This document shows positions 52,467 through 61,742 of a stretch of DNA of 64,000 bases, piece by piece. The stretch comes from Terriglobia bacterium (lineage in GTDB: Bacteria > Acidobacteriota > Terriglobia > Terriglobales > Acidobacteriaceae). Location of the stretch: assembly GCA_020073465.1 (NCBI GenBank), contig JAIQFC010000010.1, forward strand, positions 62,001-126,000, read 5' to 3'. How positions within the stretch are numbered: the first letter of the stretch is position 1; every line of letters starts with the position of its first letter. The notes beneath the pieces are model-generated. The model saw only the letters and a program-made list of their open reading frames with translations, had not been told where the DNA came from and did not search any database. Both the position numbers and the translations under genes were made by a program.

Positions 52467-54872
52467 ATGAAAAACAGACTCATGGCAAGTTTGGCAGTCT
52501 TAGTCCTGGCGCTGGGCGGAGCATTTAGCATCCGCGTACAGGCGCAAACGACCGAGGAAGGCCAGGGGCCTTCGGAGCACCCGTCGGCGCCCATGGAGGG
52601 AGCTTCTCTGCCAGAGGACCAGCCTTCAGCAAGCCATCCGTCGCAACGCGAGGCGGAGACCGATCAAGGTGTCGCGCGCATCAGCATGATTCACGGCGAT
52701 GTCTCGACGCAGCGCGGAGACTCTGGCGACTGGTCGGCGGCGCAACTGAATGCTCCGGTAGTCAGCGGTGACAAGGTTTCAACCGGAAACGATGCGCGCG
52801 CCGAGGTGCAACTCGACTTTGCCAACATGCTGCGTCTGGGATCGAACGCGCAGGCCAACATTGCGACCCTGACCAAGAAGAATATTCAGATTCAGCTGAG
52901 CCAGGGGATGGCAAACTACACCGTCTTCAAAGATGGCGATGCTGAGCCCGAGATTGACACGCCGAACGTGTCCGTTCATCCCTCGCATCATGATGGCGTG
53001 TTCCGCGTGGAAGTGCGGCCCGATGGCGACACGATCGTGATCGTGCGCAAGGGTGAGGCGCAGATTGCCACTCCGCAGGGCAGCACGGAAGTACGAAGCG
53101 GAGAGATGGCGACCATCCGCGGCACCAGCACCGATGCACAGTACAAGATTTCCGACGCCCCTGGACGCGATGACTGGGATCGCTGGAACAGCGATCGTGA
53201 CCGGATCATCACCAATGCGCAGGCCTGGCACCACACCAATCGCTACTACGTTGGGTCGGAGGATCTCGACGCTTACGGGCGCTGGAAACATGTGCCTGAC
53301 TATGGCGACGTGTGGGTCCCGGATCAGTCCGATGACTGGGCGCCCTATCGCGATGGACACTGGGTGTACGAGCCCTACTATGGCTGGACTTGGGTAGGCT
53401 ACGAGCCGTGGGGCTGGGCGCCTTATCACTACGGGCGCTGGTTTTACTACGACACTGGCTGGGCGTGGTGGCCGGGACCGGTATATGGCTGGTATCGCCC
53501 GTTCTGGGCGCCGGCTTATGTCTCATTCTTCGGATGGGGCGGCGGCTGGGGCTTTGGAGCGGGTTTCGGTGGATGGGGAGGCTTTGGCTGGTTCCCAGTC
53601 GGCCCGTGCGATGGATTCTTCCCGTGGTGGGGTGGGTGGCGGAACCGGTTCAACGTAGTGAATGTTACGAACATCAACATCGTCAACATCAATCGGAACC
53701 GGTTCGGTGGTTTCCCGCCGCTGCATAGTGGGAATCGATTCTCGAACCTGGCGCGCATCCACGATAACCACGTGGGCCGGGCGCTCTCGACGGTGAATGC
53801 GGGACGTTTCGGTGCGGGACGAGTACAGGCAGTAGCTGTCAGTCGCGCACAACTCAGCGGTGCTCGCCTGATGACAGGCAATCTACCGGTTGTGCCGTCC
53901 CGGGCCAGTCTTTCGGCGAGCGGGCGTGCTGCGGCTCCTTCGACTGTCCACACCAACACGGCACAGCGATTCTTTGGCAACAATCGGAGTGTGGCACGTC
54001 CGGAGTCGTTCCAGCAGCACACGGCGCAGCTGCAGCAATCCATGCAGCGGAGCCGCGTGGCGCCGATCGTGGCTGGAGGTCGGGTGGCCGGCAACACGCC
54101 TGGTGCACGCGGCACGACCGCATTTGGAACTGGGCAGAAGCCTGGAGCAAGCATGCCGGCGCGTGAGATGAATCCGGGAGCGCGGAATACCGGTGGTCAG
54201 ACGGTAACTCCGCAGAATGGGAATCGTGGCGGATTCCGTCCGTTCACACCACCGAGCAACAATACTCGGACGTTAGGACCGGGAAACACGCCAGCACAGA
54301 GGAGCGTGGGGCCAACAGCGCCAGCAGAGAACGGGAATCGCGGCGGATTCCGTCCGTTCACGCCGTCGAGCAATAACCCTCGAACGTCGGAACCGAACAA
54401 CATTCCGTCGCAACGTACCATGAGTCCTTCGGCACCGGCGCAGAATGGATCTCGTGGCGGGTTCCGCCCATTTACGCCACCGTCTCGCAGCGAATCCATG
54501 CCGTCGAGCCGGAGCAGCAGCGGTGGTTACTGGAACCGGACGGCACCTAGCTCGCAAGCGCAGCGTTCCTACGGGTCGTCCTCCAGCGACTACGGACGCG
54601 GTTCGTCGCGTCCGCAGCTGGATATGAGGCAGCCGGTCGTGCAGCCGCGTTCTTCGGGCAGTTATGGCGGATATCGCGGTTCACCCAGCTACAGCGCACC
54701 GCGGAGCTCGCCGAGCTACGGCGGCCACAGCGCACCCAGTTCCGGTGGTGGCAGCCGCGGTGGAGGATACAGCGGCGGTGGAGGAGGGCATTCGTCAGGC
54801 GCACATTCGTCTGGAGGCGGAGGTGGGAGCCACTCCAGTGGCGGTGGGCATTCGTCGAGTGGTCACCGCTAA
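52467..54872 (+). CDS. Secreted FecR-domain protein with DUF6600-like YxWGxW region (copy 2), sigma-54 controlled
   Basis: 801 residues. Signal peptide to about IRVQAQ (27), acidic linker, FecR-like domain (ARISMIHGDVSTQRGDSGDW..., about 70-220), then a Trp/Tyr/Gly region with GHWVYEPYYGWTWVGYEPWG-type units (about 265-385), an Asn-Ile-Val tract, and a low-complexity tail. The tail has three 38-residue repeats containing NRGGFRPFTPPS and ends in Gly/Ser/His-rich sequence. ATG 52467 has GAGAGG upstream. It is the nearest target of the adjacent NtrC regulator. Function unknown; likely an envelope or matrix protein. Confidence 0.87.
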   Translation: MKNRLMASLAVLVLALGGAFSIRVQAQTTEEGQGPSEHPSAPMEGASLPEDQPSASHPSQREAETDQGVARISMIHGDVSTQRGDSGDWSAAQLNAPVVSGDKVSTGNDARAEVQLDFANMLRLGSNAQANIATLTKKNIQIQLSQGMANYTVFKDGDAEPEIDTPNVSVHPSHHDGVFRVEVRPDGDTIVIVRKGEAQIATPQGSTEVRSGEMATIRGTSTDAQYKISDAPGRDDWDRWNSDRDRIITNAQAWHHTNRYYVGSEDLDAYGRWKHVPDYGDVWVPDQSDDWAPYRDGHWVYEPYYGWTWVGYEPWGWAPYHYGRWFYYDTGWAWWPGPVYGWYRPFWAPAYVSFFGWGGGWGFGAGFGGWGGFGWFPVGPCDGFFPWWGGWRNRFNVVNVTNINIVNINRNRFGGFPPLHSGNRFSNLARIHDNHVGRALSTVNAGRFGAGRVQAVAVSRAQLSGARLMTGNLPVVPSRASLSASGRAAAPSTVHTNTAQRFFGNNRSVARPESFQQHTAQLQQSMQRSRVAPIVAGGRVAGNTPGARGTTAFGTGQKPGASMPAREMNPGARNTGGQTVTPQNGNRGGFRPFTPPSNNTRTLGPGNTPAQRSVGPTAPAENGNRGGFRPFTPSSNNPRTSEPNNIPSQRTMSPSAPAQNGSRGGFRPFTPPSRSESMPSSRSSSGGYWNRTAPSSQAQRSYGSSSSDYGRGSSRPQLDMRQPVVQPRSSGSYGGYRGSPSYSAPRSSPSYGGHSAPSSGGGSRGGGYSGGGGGHSSGAHSSGGGGGSHSSGGGHSSSGHR
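54216..54490 (+). repeat. Three in-frame tandem repeats of 114 bp
   Basis: Units begin at 54216, 54330 and 54444, each with AAYGGRWCTCG-like start and encoding N-G-(N/S)-R-G-G-F-R-P-F-T-P. The third unit is cut short and more diverged. Confidence 0.85.
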
Positions 54873-54884
54873 GGCGAGGAAACC

Positions 54885-54904
54885 AGACGTTGCTCGTAAC
54901 GTCT
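54885..54904. repeat. AGACGTT-GCTCGT-AACGTCT palindrome
   Basis: Short relative of the GTAGAGACGT palindromes at 15183 and 15908, just after the stop codon. Confidence 0.55.
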
Positions 54905-54962
54905 CCACGGAAGATCTGAACACTGGCAGGTTGATGTAAACGAAGTGAACGTCAGAGGCGGG

Positions 54963-54992
54963 AAAGGGCGGGCCCAAGGGCTCGCCCTTTTT
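54963..54992 (+). terminator. Rho-independent terminator
   Basis: Stem AAGGGCGGGC/GCTCGCCCTT (one G-T pair) with a 6-base loop and a run of five T. It lies between convergent genes and ends the FecR/DUF6600 transcript. Confidence 0.85.
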
Positions 54993-55019
54993 CAGTTTTC
55001 GGATTCTGAGGGTGGCCAT

Positions 55020-55736
55020 TCAGGGTCTGGCGTACGCGGGACTATCCGGCTCCGGCCGATCGTAATCGCGTCCGTATTTGTTCTTGTGGGCCAGTTCCAG
55101 ATTCGATTCGGCCAGGCTGAGCGTGCCCATTGAAATCTCACCAGCGGGGATCGTAACCTCGCGACTCATGGCGCGCAGTTGCTCAGGCACGACCGAAGGG
55201 TGAAAGACCTGCATTGCATATCGGCCCGGGGGGACACCGGCGATACTGATCTGGCCATGCTTGTCAGAGACGGCGTAGTAAGGCGTGCTGAGCGCGACGA
55301 CCACGGCGCTCATCTGGGCGTGAATGTTGCAGAAGATGTAGGAGATTCCCGGCTTGTCGAATTGCACGAAGCGGGTGGTCCCACTTTCGTACAACCCGAG
55401 ATCGAAACGCTTGCCTTCGAACAAGGAGAAGACATTGTGAAAAAAGGGATCGTGGTTGGGGAATTCCACCTTACCGCCAACCGGAATCACGATCAGTGAA
55501 GGGTGAAAAGCCTTGTCCTTCTGAATCAGCTTGGGGACCTGTTGCTGCTGGGGTGGTTCAGAAGGCGCGCCTCCGATTGGAATAAGCCACACTACAGCCT
55601 GGGAAGCGTCCTTCAGCCGGTGACCGGTTCGGATCAGCTCCACACGGGCTTTGAGAGTGGCTTGCTGTGCCGGAGCGAGGATCGATCCGAGCAACAAACC
55701 CGCAAGAAGCCATCGAGATTGGGCAGGGCCCCGCAT
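55020..55736 (-). CDS. Secreted cupredoxin-domain protein with carboxypeptidase-regulatory-like tail
   Basis: 238 residues. Signal peptide to about APAQ (24). A cupredoxin fold follows with copper-ligand candidates His95/His100 (FPNHDPFFHNVFS), Cys136, His139 and Met142 (FCNIHAQM), the type-1 copper pattern. The tail (VSDKHGQISIAGVPPGRYAMQ) is a transthyretin-like carboxypeptidase-regulatory domain. Similar to methylamine-utilisation-type blue copper proteins. Start is 2 bases after the porin-like gene, so it is the end of a regulator-porin-cupredoxin operon. Confidence 0.9.
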   Translation of the reverse strand: MRGPAQSRWLLAGLLLGSILAPAQQATLKARVELIRTGHRLKDASQAVVWLIPIGGAPSEPPQQQQVPKLIQKDKAFHPSLIVIPVGGKVEFPNHDPFFHNVFSLFEGKRFDLGLYESGTTRFVQFDKPGISYIFCNIHAQMSAVVVALSTPYYAVSDKHGQISIAGVPPGRYAMQVFHPSVVPEQLRAMSREVTIPAGEISMGTLSLAESNLELAHKNKYGRDYDRPEPDSPAYARP

Positions 55737-55738
55737 CT

Positions 55739-57373
55739 TCAGAAAAGTATACCCATCGCAAGATTGACCTGGTTGGTCACACTGCTGCTGCTATAGACGG
55801 GGAAACTGCGCAACCGTCTGAGTTCGGCGGAGAACAACAGGTCAGACCGGGGCCGGTAAACAAAGTTGGCGAGAGCCCCCCGATTGCGGCCGAGGATAAG
55901 GCCGAAGTTATTCTGATCAATGGCGAAGCCGCGAACGTCAGCGGTATACGTGTTGTCCTCAGAGAAGACTCCGTTGAGCTCCAGCTTTGGCGTGATCTGG
56001 AGTTTCAGCTGGCTCCATCCGCCGATGTCGTTAAGACCACGGAGCGGACTCAGAGGAGAGAACGGGTTGTCTCCGAACACCACCGAGCGGCCCTGCCCTG
56101 CACCCAGGCCCCCGATGCCGCGGCCGCGGTAGAACTCGCCCGACAATCCCAGACGGCGGGCGATTGGAATCTGCCAGTCCAGCATGCCGGCCCAGGCGTC
56201 AACGTAACGGCCCCAGGTCCAGTTCTGGCGGCCGTAGTAGCCCGCGATACCGAAGCTCAAGGGGCGTTCAAACACCGGACGCGACCATGAGGTGCGTACA
56301 CCGTAGGCCGGCTGGCCGGACAGTTCACCAGCATGCGCGGCGCGATAGAAGGCGTCGGGTTGATACTCCCAATCGAGGTTGTCGAAGATTCCTCCCTGCA
56401 GGGTTAGTGTCTGCTGGTCTGAAAGATCGAAGCGATGTTCAATTCGAAGCTGTGGCGTCCAGCCCCAGAGATTTCCACCGTAGGCGAATGTGGGAGTTGC
56501 GAGGGAAGCGAACGAAGTTGGTGAAAGTGGCGAGACGAACAGGGAGTCCTGGCCGGCAACCACCGAGGTGTGCTCCCAGTCGAAGTGCAGACTTGCGGTC
56601 TGCAAACGGACGATGCCGAAGTTGACGGCGTTGCCGGTTGCGGGAAAACCTCCTGCAAAATCGAGCTGGATATTGGCCGACGTCTTCGCTCCGGCCACAT
56701 TGGGTCCAAAGATCTCAAGGCCGATTTGCGACTGGCGCAAGGTGGCTCCAAAGGTGGCACCGGGCGTTGCGCCAGGCGTTGGCTGAGCGAAGTCGGGGAA
56801 GTCCAGATTGTTGGAGGCTCCCTGATTTCTGAACATATTCATCAACACGATGCCGGAGAGCCGCGCCCGATATTTGGATGCGGTCTCGACTTTGGTCTGA
56901 TATTGCTCGTCGATCTTGGAGCCGATCAGGGAAGTGGATTCTTCGAGCTTCTGGACTCGATCCTCCAGGGTTCCGGAGGACCGTTGGCTCGCAGATGCCG
57001 CAGTCGATGTGGTCTCGCTGGCGGCGGGGGAAGGGACTCCGTACGGGGAAGACTCGGCAGAGACCGGGGCGGGGGGATGGTTGGCGAGAGTTGCCGGCCG
57101 CTCCAGAAGACTGCGCGTGGACTGCAGTTCCTGCCGCAGTTGTTGCATCTCGGCGCGCGACTGGGCGTTTTCCGCGCGCATGTCGTCGACCAGGGCTCGC
57201 AGCTGGCGTACCTGCTCCTGCAAGTCGTGGACCGCGTTCAAGGTGCTGTCATTTTGCGACGAAGTGGAACTGGCTGGCGGCGGCTCCTGGGACACTGCAA
57301 GGCCAGTGCAGAAAAAGAGAACCGTGGCCGCGAAGGCGGTCCCACGAACCGCAGAAGTCTTTAGGCTTTTCAC
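55739..57373 (-). CDS. Outer-membrane porin-like protein with N-terminal coiled coil
   Basis: 544 residues from GTG 57373, which has AGGAGGAGGGG just upstream; ATG 57394 would place that site inside the gene. A signal peptide ends near LAVSQ, followed by a coiled coil (about 40-95, LQEQVRQLRALVDDMRAENAQ), a Ser/Pro linker and a long beta-barrel ending in Phe (NLAMGILF). Resembles DcaP-type porins that carry a coiled coil. Lies 63 bases behind the kinase gene. Confidence 0.88.
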   Translation of the reverse strand: MKSLKTSAVRGTAFAATVLFFCTGLAVSQEPPPASSTSSQNDSTLNAVHDLQEQVRQLRALVDDMRAENAQSRAEMQQLRQELQSTRSLLERPATLANHPPAPVSAESSPYGVPSPAASETTSTAASASQRSSGTLEDRVQKLEESTSLIGSKIDEQYQTKVETASKYRARLSGIVLMNMFRNQGASNNLDFPDFAQPTPGATPGATFGATLRQSQIGLEIFGPNVAGAKTSANIQLDFAGGFPATGNAVNFGIVRLQTASLHFDWEHTSVVAGQDSLFVSPLSPTSFASLATPTFAYGGNLWGWTPQLRIEHRFDLSDQQTLTLQGGIFDNLDWEYQPDAFYRAAHAGELSGQPAYGVRTSWSRPVFERPLSFGIAGYYGRQNWTWGRYVDAWAGMLDWQIPIARRLGLSGEFYRGRGIGGLGAGQGRSVVFGDNPFSPLSPLRGLNDIGGWSQLKLQITPKLELNGVFSEDNTYTADVRGFAIDQNNFGLILGRNRGALANFVYRPRSDLLFSAELRRLRSFPVYSSSSVTNQVNLAMGILF

Positions 57374-57436
57374 ACCCCTCCTCCTGCACGACATCCGAAT
57401 CAGCAGGCAGGAGTCGAAGAGTGACGGTTCGCTGGC

Positions 57437-59368
57437 CTACGCGCCCGGACGTCGGATCGAATTGTTGCTTGCATCAGCCGCCCGCTTGGCGGGTACCAGA
57501 GACGGTACACCCAGGGAGTTTTCATCTGCGCCGTGGAAGTCTTCCATCAAACGTCCCGGCAACACAATCTGGAAAACGGTTCGAGCGTCTGGCGTGCGTT
57601 CTACAGAAATCTCGCCGCCATGATCTTGAACGATCTTTTGCACAACCGCTAGTCCCAATCCAGTGCCATTTTCCTTGCCATAGCTCACAAAGGGGTGAAA
57701 CAGCCGGTCCCGAATGGACTCCGCGATACCGGGTCCATTATCCGATACGGCGATGGAGATTGAGCCGACGTCCTCGCTGACCGTTACCTCAACGCGACCC
57801 CCGGAAGCAGGAGCAGCCTCGCATCCGTTCAGCAAGAGATTGTACAAGGCCCGTTCCAGCTTGCGCGGATCGAACCATCCTGTGCATGGTCCGTTGCAGT
57901 GAACCTCAATGGACCTGCCGTGATGGCGGGGATGCAAACGCACTGCCTGTACCGCTCTTTGCACCGTCTCGGCGACGCTGCCGTAGCTCGGCGAGAGCGA
58001 CTCGCGGGTACGGGCAAACTCGAGCAGAGAGTCGATCAAGTCGGTCATCAAATTTACGCCGGTTCGAACCTCCTGATACAGCTCTTCGCGCTGTCCCGGA
58101 GTCAGGTGACTGTCTACAAGGAATTCTGAGTTGGCGACGATGGCGGCGAGCGAGTGGCGCAGATCGTGGGAAATTGAGCTCGCCATGCGGCCAATGGTGG
58201 CCAGTTGCTCGGACTCGATCAGATCGCGCTGGCTCTTGAGCAGGCTGGCGCGCATACGATCGAAGGCGTGAGTCAACTCGGCGACTTCGTCGCTGCCGCG
58301 CGCATCCAGCGGGTGATGGAAATCTCCACGCTCCAGGGCCCGAACGCCGCCCACCAGCGTTCCCAAGGGCCGGGTGAACGTGTGGGAGATGAAGAACACC
58401 AGCCCGCTTCCCACCAGGATGGCCGCGAGACCCAGCAGGAGCAGCAGACGATTCAAGTGGATCAGGAACTGGGCCGCCTGATCGTAGGATCCGAGAACGG
58501 TCAGCCGAACCGGGGTTGCCTGCTGGCCCGACAATTCGAGCGAAGTGGCAAGAAAGTGCTCGTTGCCAACTTCGATGTCGCTCGGCTCACCCCAAGCGGA
58601 GCCAGCCACCAGGTTCTGCACGCTACTGGTTTGCATCTGCGCGGGAGTCAGGGTGGTGGCCACGACTTCCCCGCCGTACGAGAATGCGACCTGGCTGGCC
58701 GCGACTTTGCTGACCTCGCGGGCCAACCGGCCGTCAATGGCATAGCCTTCGACCAGAAACCCCAGCAAGCGGCCATCAGCCTTGGAACCGAAGTAGATGG
58801 GCTGGATGAACGCCTGGTAAAGATGATGCGCGTCGAACCACCAGTGGCTGGGAGTCTCCTCATCGAGGGACTGTCTGAAATACTTCTCTGCGGCTTCGCG
58901 CGTGAAGCCGGGAGTCCGGGTGTGCAGGGCCACTACCTTTCCACTGCGGTCAATAAGAACAAAAAGGTCGCTGGGTGCGATTTGCCAGACGTCCTGGGAG
59001 GCATCCTGGATGGTGACGGGATCGGTGCTGGTCATCAGGGCGCGGGTGATGGGGAGATCGGCTTGCAGTTCCACCATGCGAGTGAGCATGGTCTCGCGTT
59101 CATCCCGGAAATTCTGGAACGTGCTGACCGAGTCGCGGAGGTTGTCGACGATCCCCTGGCGGACGTTGGTCTGGACGCTGTGGCGCACTACCAGCAGGCT
59201 GGTTGTCGTCAAGCTTGCCGTGATCACCAGCATCGAGAGCAGGAAGCGGGTGCGCAACCGTGTTCTGGGCAGAAGGGCAGTCGCAGACTCGGTCTGGTGG
59301 GCTCTGCGGACGAGTTCCGGGGACGGGTTCAAGGCGAGATCAGCGAACGAATTTGTATCCCATGCCAT
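57437..59368 (-). CDS. Sensor histidine kinase with extracytoplasmic sensor and HAMP
   Basis: 643 residues. TM1 about 41-62, an external domain of about 245 residues of the dCACHE/double-PAS type (with WQIAPSDLFVLIDRSGKVVA), TM2 about 308-330, HAMP (TRPLGTLVGGVRALERGDF), HisKA with H-box SISHDLRHSLAA (about 408) and HATPase_c with NLLLNGCEA, DNGPGIAE and GTGLGLAVV. Its 5' end overlaps the OmpR-type regulator by 29 bases; they are a pair. Confidence 0.93.
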   Translation of the reverse strand: MAWDTNSFADLALNPSPELVRRAHQTESATALLPRTRLRTRFLLSMLVITASLTTTSLLVVRHSVQTNVRQGIVDNLRDSVSTFQNFRDERETMLTRMVELQADLPITRALMTSTDPVTIQDASQDVWQIAPSDLFVLIDRSGKVVALHTRTPGFTREAAEKYFRQSLDEETPSHWWFDAHHLYQAFIQPIYFGSKADGRLLGFLVEGYAIDGRLAREVSKVAASQVAFSYGGEVVATTLTPAQMQTSSVQNLVAGSAWGEPSDIEVGNEHFLATSLELSGQQATPVRLTVLGSYDQAAQFLIHLNRLLLLLGLAAILVGSGLVFFISHTFTRPLGTLVGGVRALERGDFHHPLDARGSDEVAELTHAFDRMRASLLKSQRDLIESEQLATIGRMASSISHDLRHSLAAIVANSEFLVDSHLTPGQREELYQEVRTGVNLMTDLIDSLLEFARTRESLSPSYGSVAETVQRAVQAVRLHPRHHGRSIEVHCNGPCTGWFDPRKLERALYNLLLNGCEAAPASGGRVEVTVSEDVGSISIAVSDNGPGIAESIRDRLFHPFVSYGKENGTGLGLAVVQKIVQDHGGEISVERTPDARTVFQIVLPGRLMEDFHGADENSLGVPSLVPAKRAADASNNSIRRPGA

Positions 59369-60083
59369 GCACCGTGCGGAAATGCACCGGGCTGGATGGG
59401 TCCCTTTCCAGCTTCTGGCGAAGCTTGAGAATGTGATTATCGACGGTGCGGGTCGAGGGGTAGTTCTGATATCCCCACACCTCGTTCAGCAACTCATCCC
59501 GGCTGATGACGCGCTCCGAATTCTGCACCAGAAACTGGAAAGTCTTGAACTCCTGGGCGGTCAGAACAACGGGCTGGCCGTCGCGCTTCACTTCCATCTT
59601 CTTGAAGTCCACGGAAATGCCGTCGAAAGTCACAACGCTGGCCTCTGGCGTTCGGACGGTGTGGCGGAGAGCGGCGCGCACCCGGGCCAGCAGTTCCCGG
59701 GGACTGAACGGCTTGGTGACATAGTCATCGGCACCCAACTCAAGCAGCAAGACTTTGTCAGAGACATCGCTGGCGGCGCTGAGGACGACAATCGGCAACG
59801 TCGGTGCCTGGGCCTTGATTTCTTTGCAGACGTCTCTTCCCGACATTTTGGGGAGACGCAGATCCAGGACGATCGCCGCCGGGGAGGAGACCTGAAAGCT
59901 CTCCAGCGCGGACCGGCCGTCGGACTGGATTTCGACTGTGAATCCTTCGGTCTCAAAGAGGCGCTTCAGCGCCTTCTGCACCGCGGGATCATCTTCGACG
60001 ACGAGGATCCTTCCCGTTGCACGCGGAGGGTTAGAGGAATCCACAGCTCTGTTGGCGCCAAGTGGCATGGCAAGGTGACCCAT
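59340..60083 (-). CDS. OmpR/PhoB-family response regulator
   Basis: 247 residues from ATG 60083. Receiver domain with Asp74 (IVLDLRLPKMSG) and switch Lys in YVTKPFSP, then a winged-helix domain (LTAQEFKTFQFLVQNSERVISR, RTVDNHILKLRQKLE, VHGMGYKFV). Acts with the overlapping kinase gene, and probably controls the porin and cupredoxin genes that follow. A start at 60209 adds a non-conserved leader and is less likely. Confidence 0.93.
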   Translation of the reverse strand: MGHLAMPLGANRAVDSSNPPRATGRILVVEDDPAVQKALKRLFETEGFTVEIQSDGRSALESFQVSSPAAIVLDLRLPKMSGRDVCKEIKAQAPTLPIVVLSAASDVSDKVLLLELGADDYVTKPFSPRELLARVRAALRHTVRTPEASVVTFDGISVDFKKMEVKRDGQPVVLTAQEFKTFQFLVQNSERVISRDELLNEVWGYQNYPSTRTVDNHILKLRQKLERDPSSPVHFRTVHGMGYKFVR

Positions 60084-60338
60084 AAGAAACCGTCCTGGAT
60101 GGGAGGGCCTTCCAACTTGCCTGAAACCAATAATACCGGAAGCCTCCGTAATTCTGGAGCTTACAACCATTTGATTGATGAGGTGGCGCCACGGCCTCCG
60201 GTTTGACAATCTTTTTACAATTTAGGCCCGGTTCCGGGCTGGATTGCGGCCAGAGTCGTGCTTAGGCATGTGCTCGGCAGGGGGAGTTTCGTTGACCATC
60301 GAGGCTCGGGGGCTTCAGAGCCAGCGCGTGGACAAATA

Positions 60339-61730
60339 CTACTCGGAAGCGCGAATCCCGTACTTGGTGAGCTTGTATGCGAGGGCGCTGCGGGACAGGC
60401 CCATGCGGCGGGCGGCTTCAGCTTGAGCACCGCGGGTGGCGTTCAGAGTGCGCAGGATGAGTTCTTTCTCCGCGCCCTCCAGCAGTCCCGTGAGATCGAA
60501 CGAGTCGGACAAGGGAATAGCAAGCGCATTGGCGCGAGAGCTGTTGCCGTTGCCGGGGATCGTCTCTTTTTGCGCCAAAGGCAAATCCTCGGGACCGATC
60601 TCAAGGTTGCTGGTGAGAATGTAGGCGCGCTCGATCAGGTTCCTGAGTTCGCGGAGATTTCCCGGGAACCGGTACTCCTGAAGCTGTTGCAGGGCTTCTG
60701 CACTCAACCGCCGGCGAGGCATCTTGAGGTCGGTTGCTATCTGATGGCAGAAAACATCGCTGAGTCCGGCGATGTCCTCCCGCCGCTCCCGGAGCGGAGC
60801 AATCTGGATAGGGACTACTGCCAACCGGTAGAAAAGATCCTCCCGAAACAGGCCCTCGCGAACGCGCTGCTCGAGATTGCGGTGGGTCGCAACCAGAACT
60901 CGAACATCCACGTGGCGTGGACGAGTTGAGCCGACGCGCAGTAGTTGTCCGTCGGTGAGAATGCGAAGAAGTTTGGCCTGGGCCGCGAGTGACATCTCGC
61001 CAGCTTCATCCAGAAACAGCGTACCTTCGTGCGCGGCTTCGAAGAGACCCTGACGCTGACGGTCGGCGCCGGTGAAGGCTCCCTTTTCGTGGCCGAAGAG
61101 TTCGCTTTCCAGCAGAGTTTCGGTAAAGGCGGCACAATTCACCGCGACGAACGGCTTGGACGCTCTGGGACTGTTGCGATGAATGGCGCGCGCTACGAGT
61201 TCCTTGCCAGTGCCGGTTTCGCCCGTGATCAGCACCGTGGCGCTGGTAGGCGCGACGCGTGCAATTCGCTCTCGCACAGCCTGCATGGGTGCGCTTTCGC
61301 CGTAAATCTCGGAGGCTCCTTCCAGGCGCACGACGGCGTCCTTAAGCAGAATGTTTTCGCGGAGCAGGCGCGTGCGTTCGCAGGCGCGGCGGACGGTAGC
61401 GCGCACGACTTCCGGCTGGAACGGCTTGGTGAGGAAGTCGAACGCTCCCTGGCGCATGCTTTCGACGGCGAGTTCAATGCTGGCGACAGCCGTGAGAAAA
61501 ATGACCGGCAAGGTTGCGTCGTTCTCGTGAGCGGCGGCAAGAACAGCGAGGCCCTCACCATCGGGCATCCTCTGGTCCGTCACCACCACGTCAAAGTCAT
61601 TGGCGGCGAGAGTGCGCTGCGCTTCTTCCACTCCGGAAGCCTCATGGATCTCATGGTGATCCTGGCGCAGGTTGGAGGCGAGAATGCGGCGCATGCTCGG
61701 TTCATCATCGACTACGAGTATTCTTCCCAT
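60339..61730 (-). CDS. Sigma-54-dependent response regulator (NtrC family)
   Basis: 463 residues. Asp52 in the receiver (VVTDQRMPDGEG), Walker A GETGTGKE, sigma-54 loop GAFTGA, Walker B LFLDEAGE, and C-terminal Fis-type HTH (AQAEAARRMGLSRSALAYKL). Follows its kinase by 12 bases. Unlike the regulator at 50867, no convincing sigma-54 promoter was seen next to it, so its targets may be elsewhere. Confidence 0.95.
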   Translation of the reverse strand: MGRILVVDDEPSMRRILASNLRQDHHEIHEASGVEEAQRTLAANDFDVVVTDQRMPDGEGLAVLAAAHENDATLPVIFLTAVASIELAVESMRQGAFDFLTKPFQPEVVRATVRRACERTRLLRENILLKDAVVRLEGASEIYGESAPMQAVRERIARVAPTSATVLITGETGTGKELVARAIHRNSPRASKPFVAVNCAAFTETLLESELFGHEKGAFTGADRQRQGLFEAAHEGTLFLDEAGEMSLAAQAKLLRILTDGQLLRVGSTRPRHVDVRVLVATHRNLEQRVREGLFREDLFYRLAVVPIQIAPLRERREDIAGLSDVFCHQIATDLKMPRRRLSAEALQQLQEYRFPGNLRELRNLIERAYILTSNLEIGPEDLPLAQKETIPGNGNSSRANALAIPLSDSFDLTGLLEGAEKELILRTLNATRGAQAEAARRMGLSRSALAYKLTKYGIRASE

Positions 61731-61742
61731 CTTGTCCTCGTG

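Noticed and set aside
58205..60206. Long plus-strand frames over the kinase and OmpR genes
   Set aside because: Fully antisense to clear two-component genes and without protein-like motifs.
60255..60275. Possible sigma-54 site on the minus strand before the OmpR regulator (TGGCCG-N5-CAGCC)
   Set aside because: GG-N10-GC spacing is present but the -12 element does not match TTGC, and the gene is an OmpR-type regulator with no need for sigma-54.
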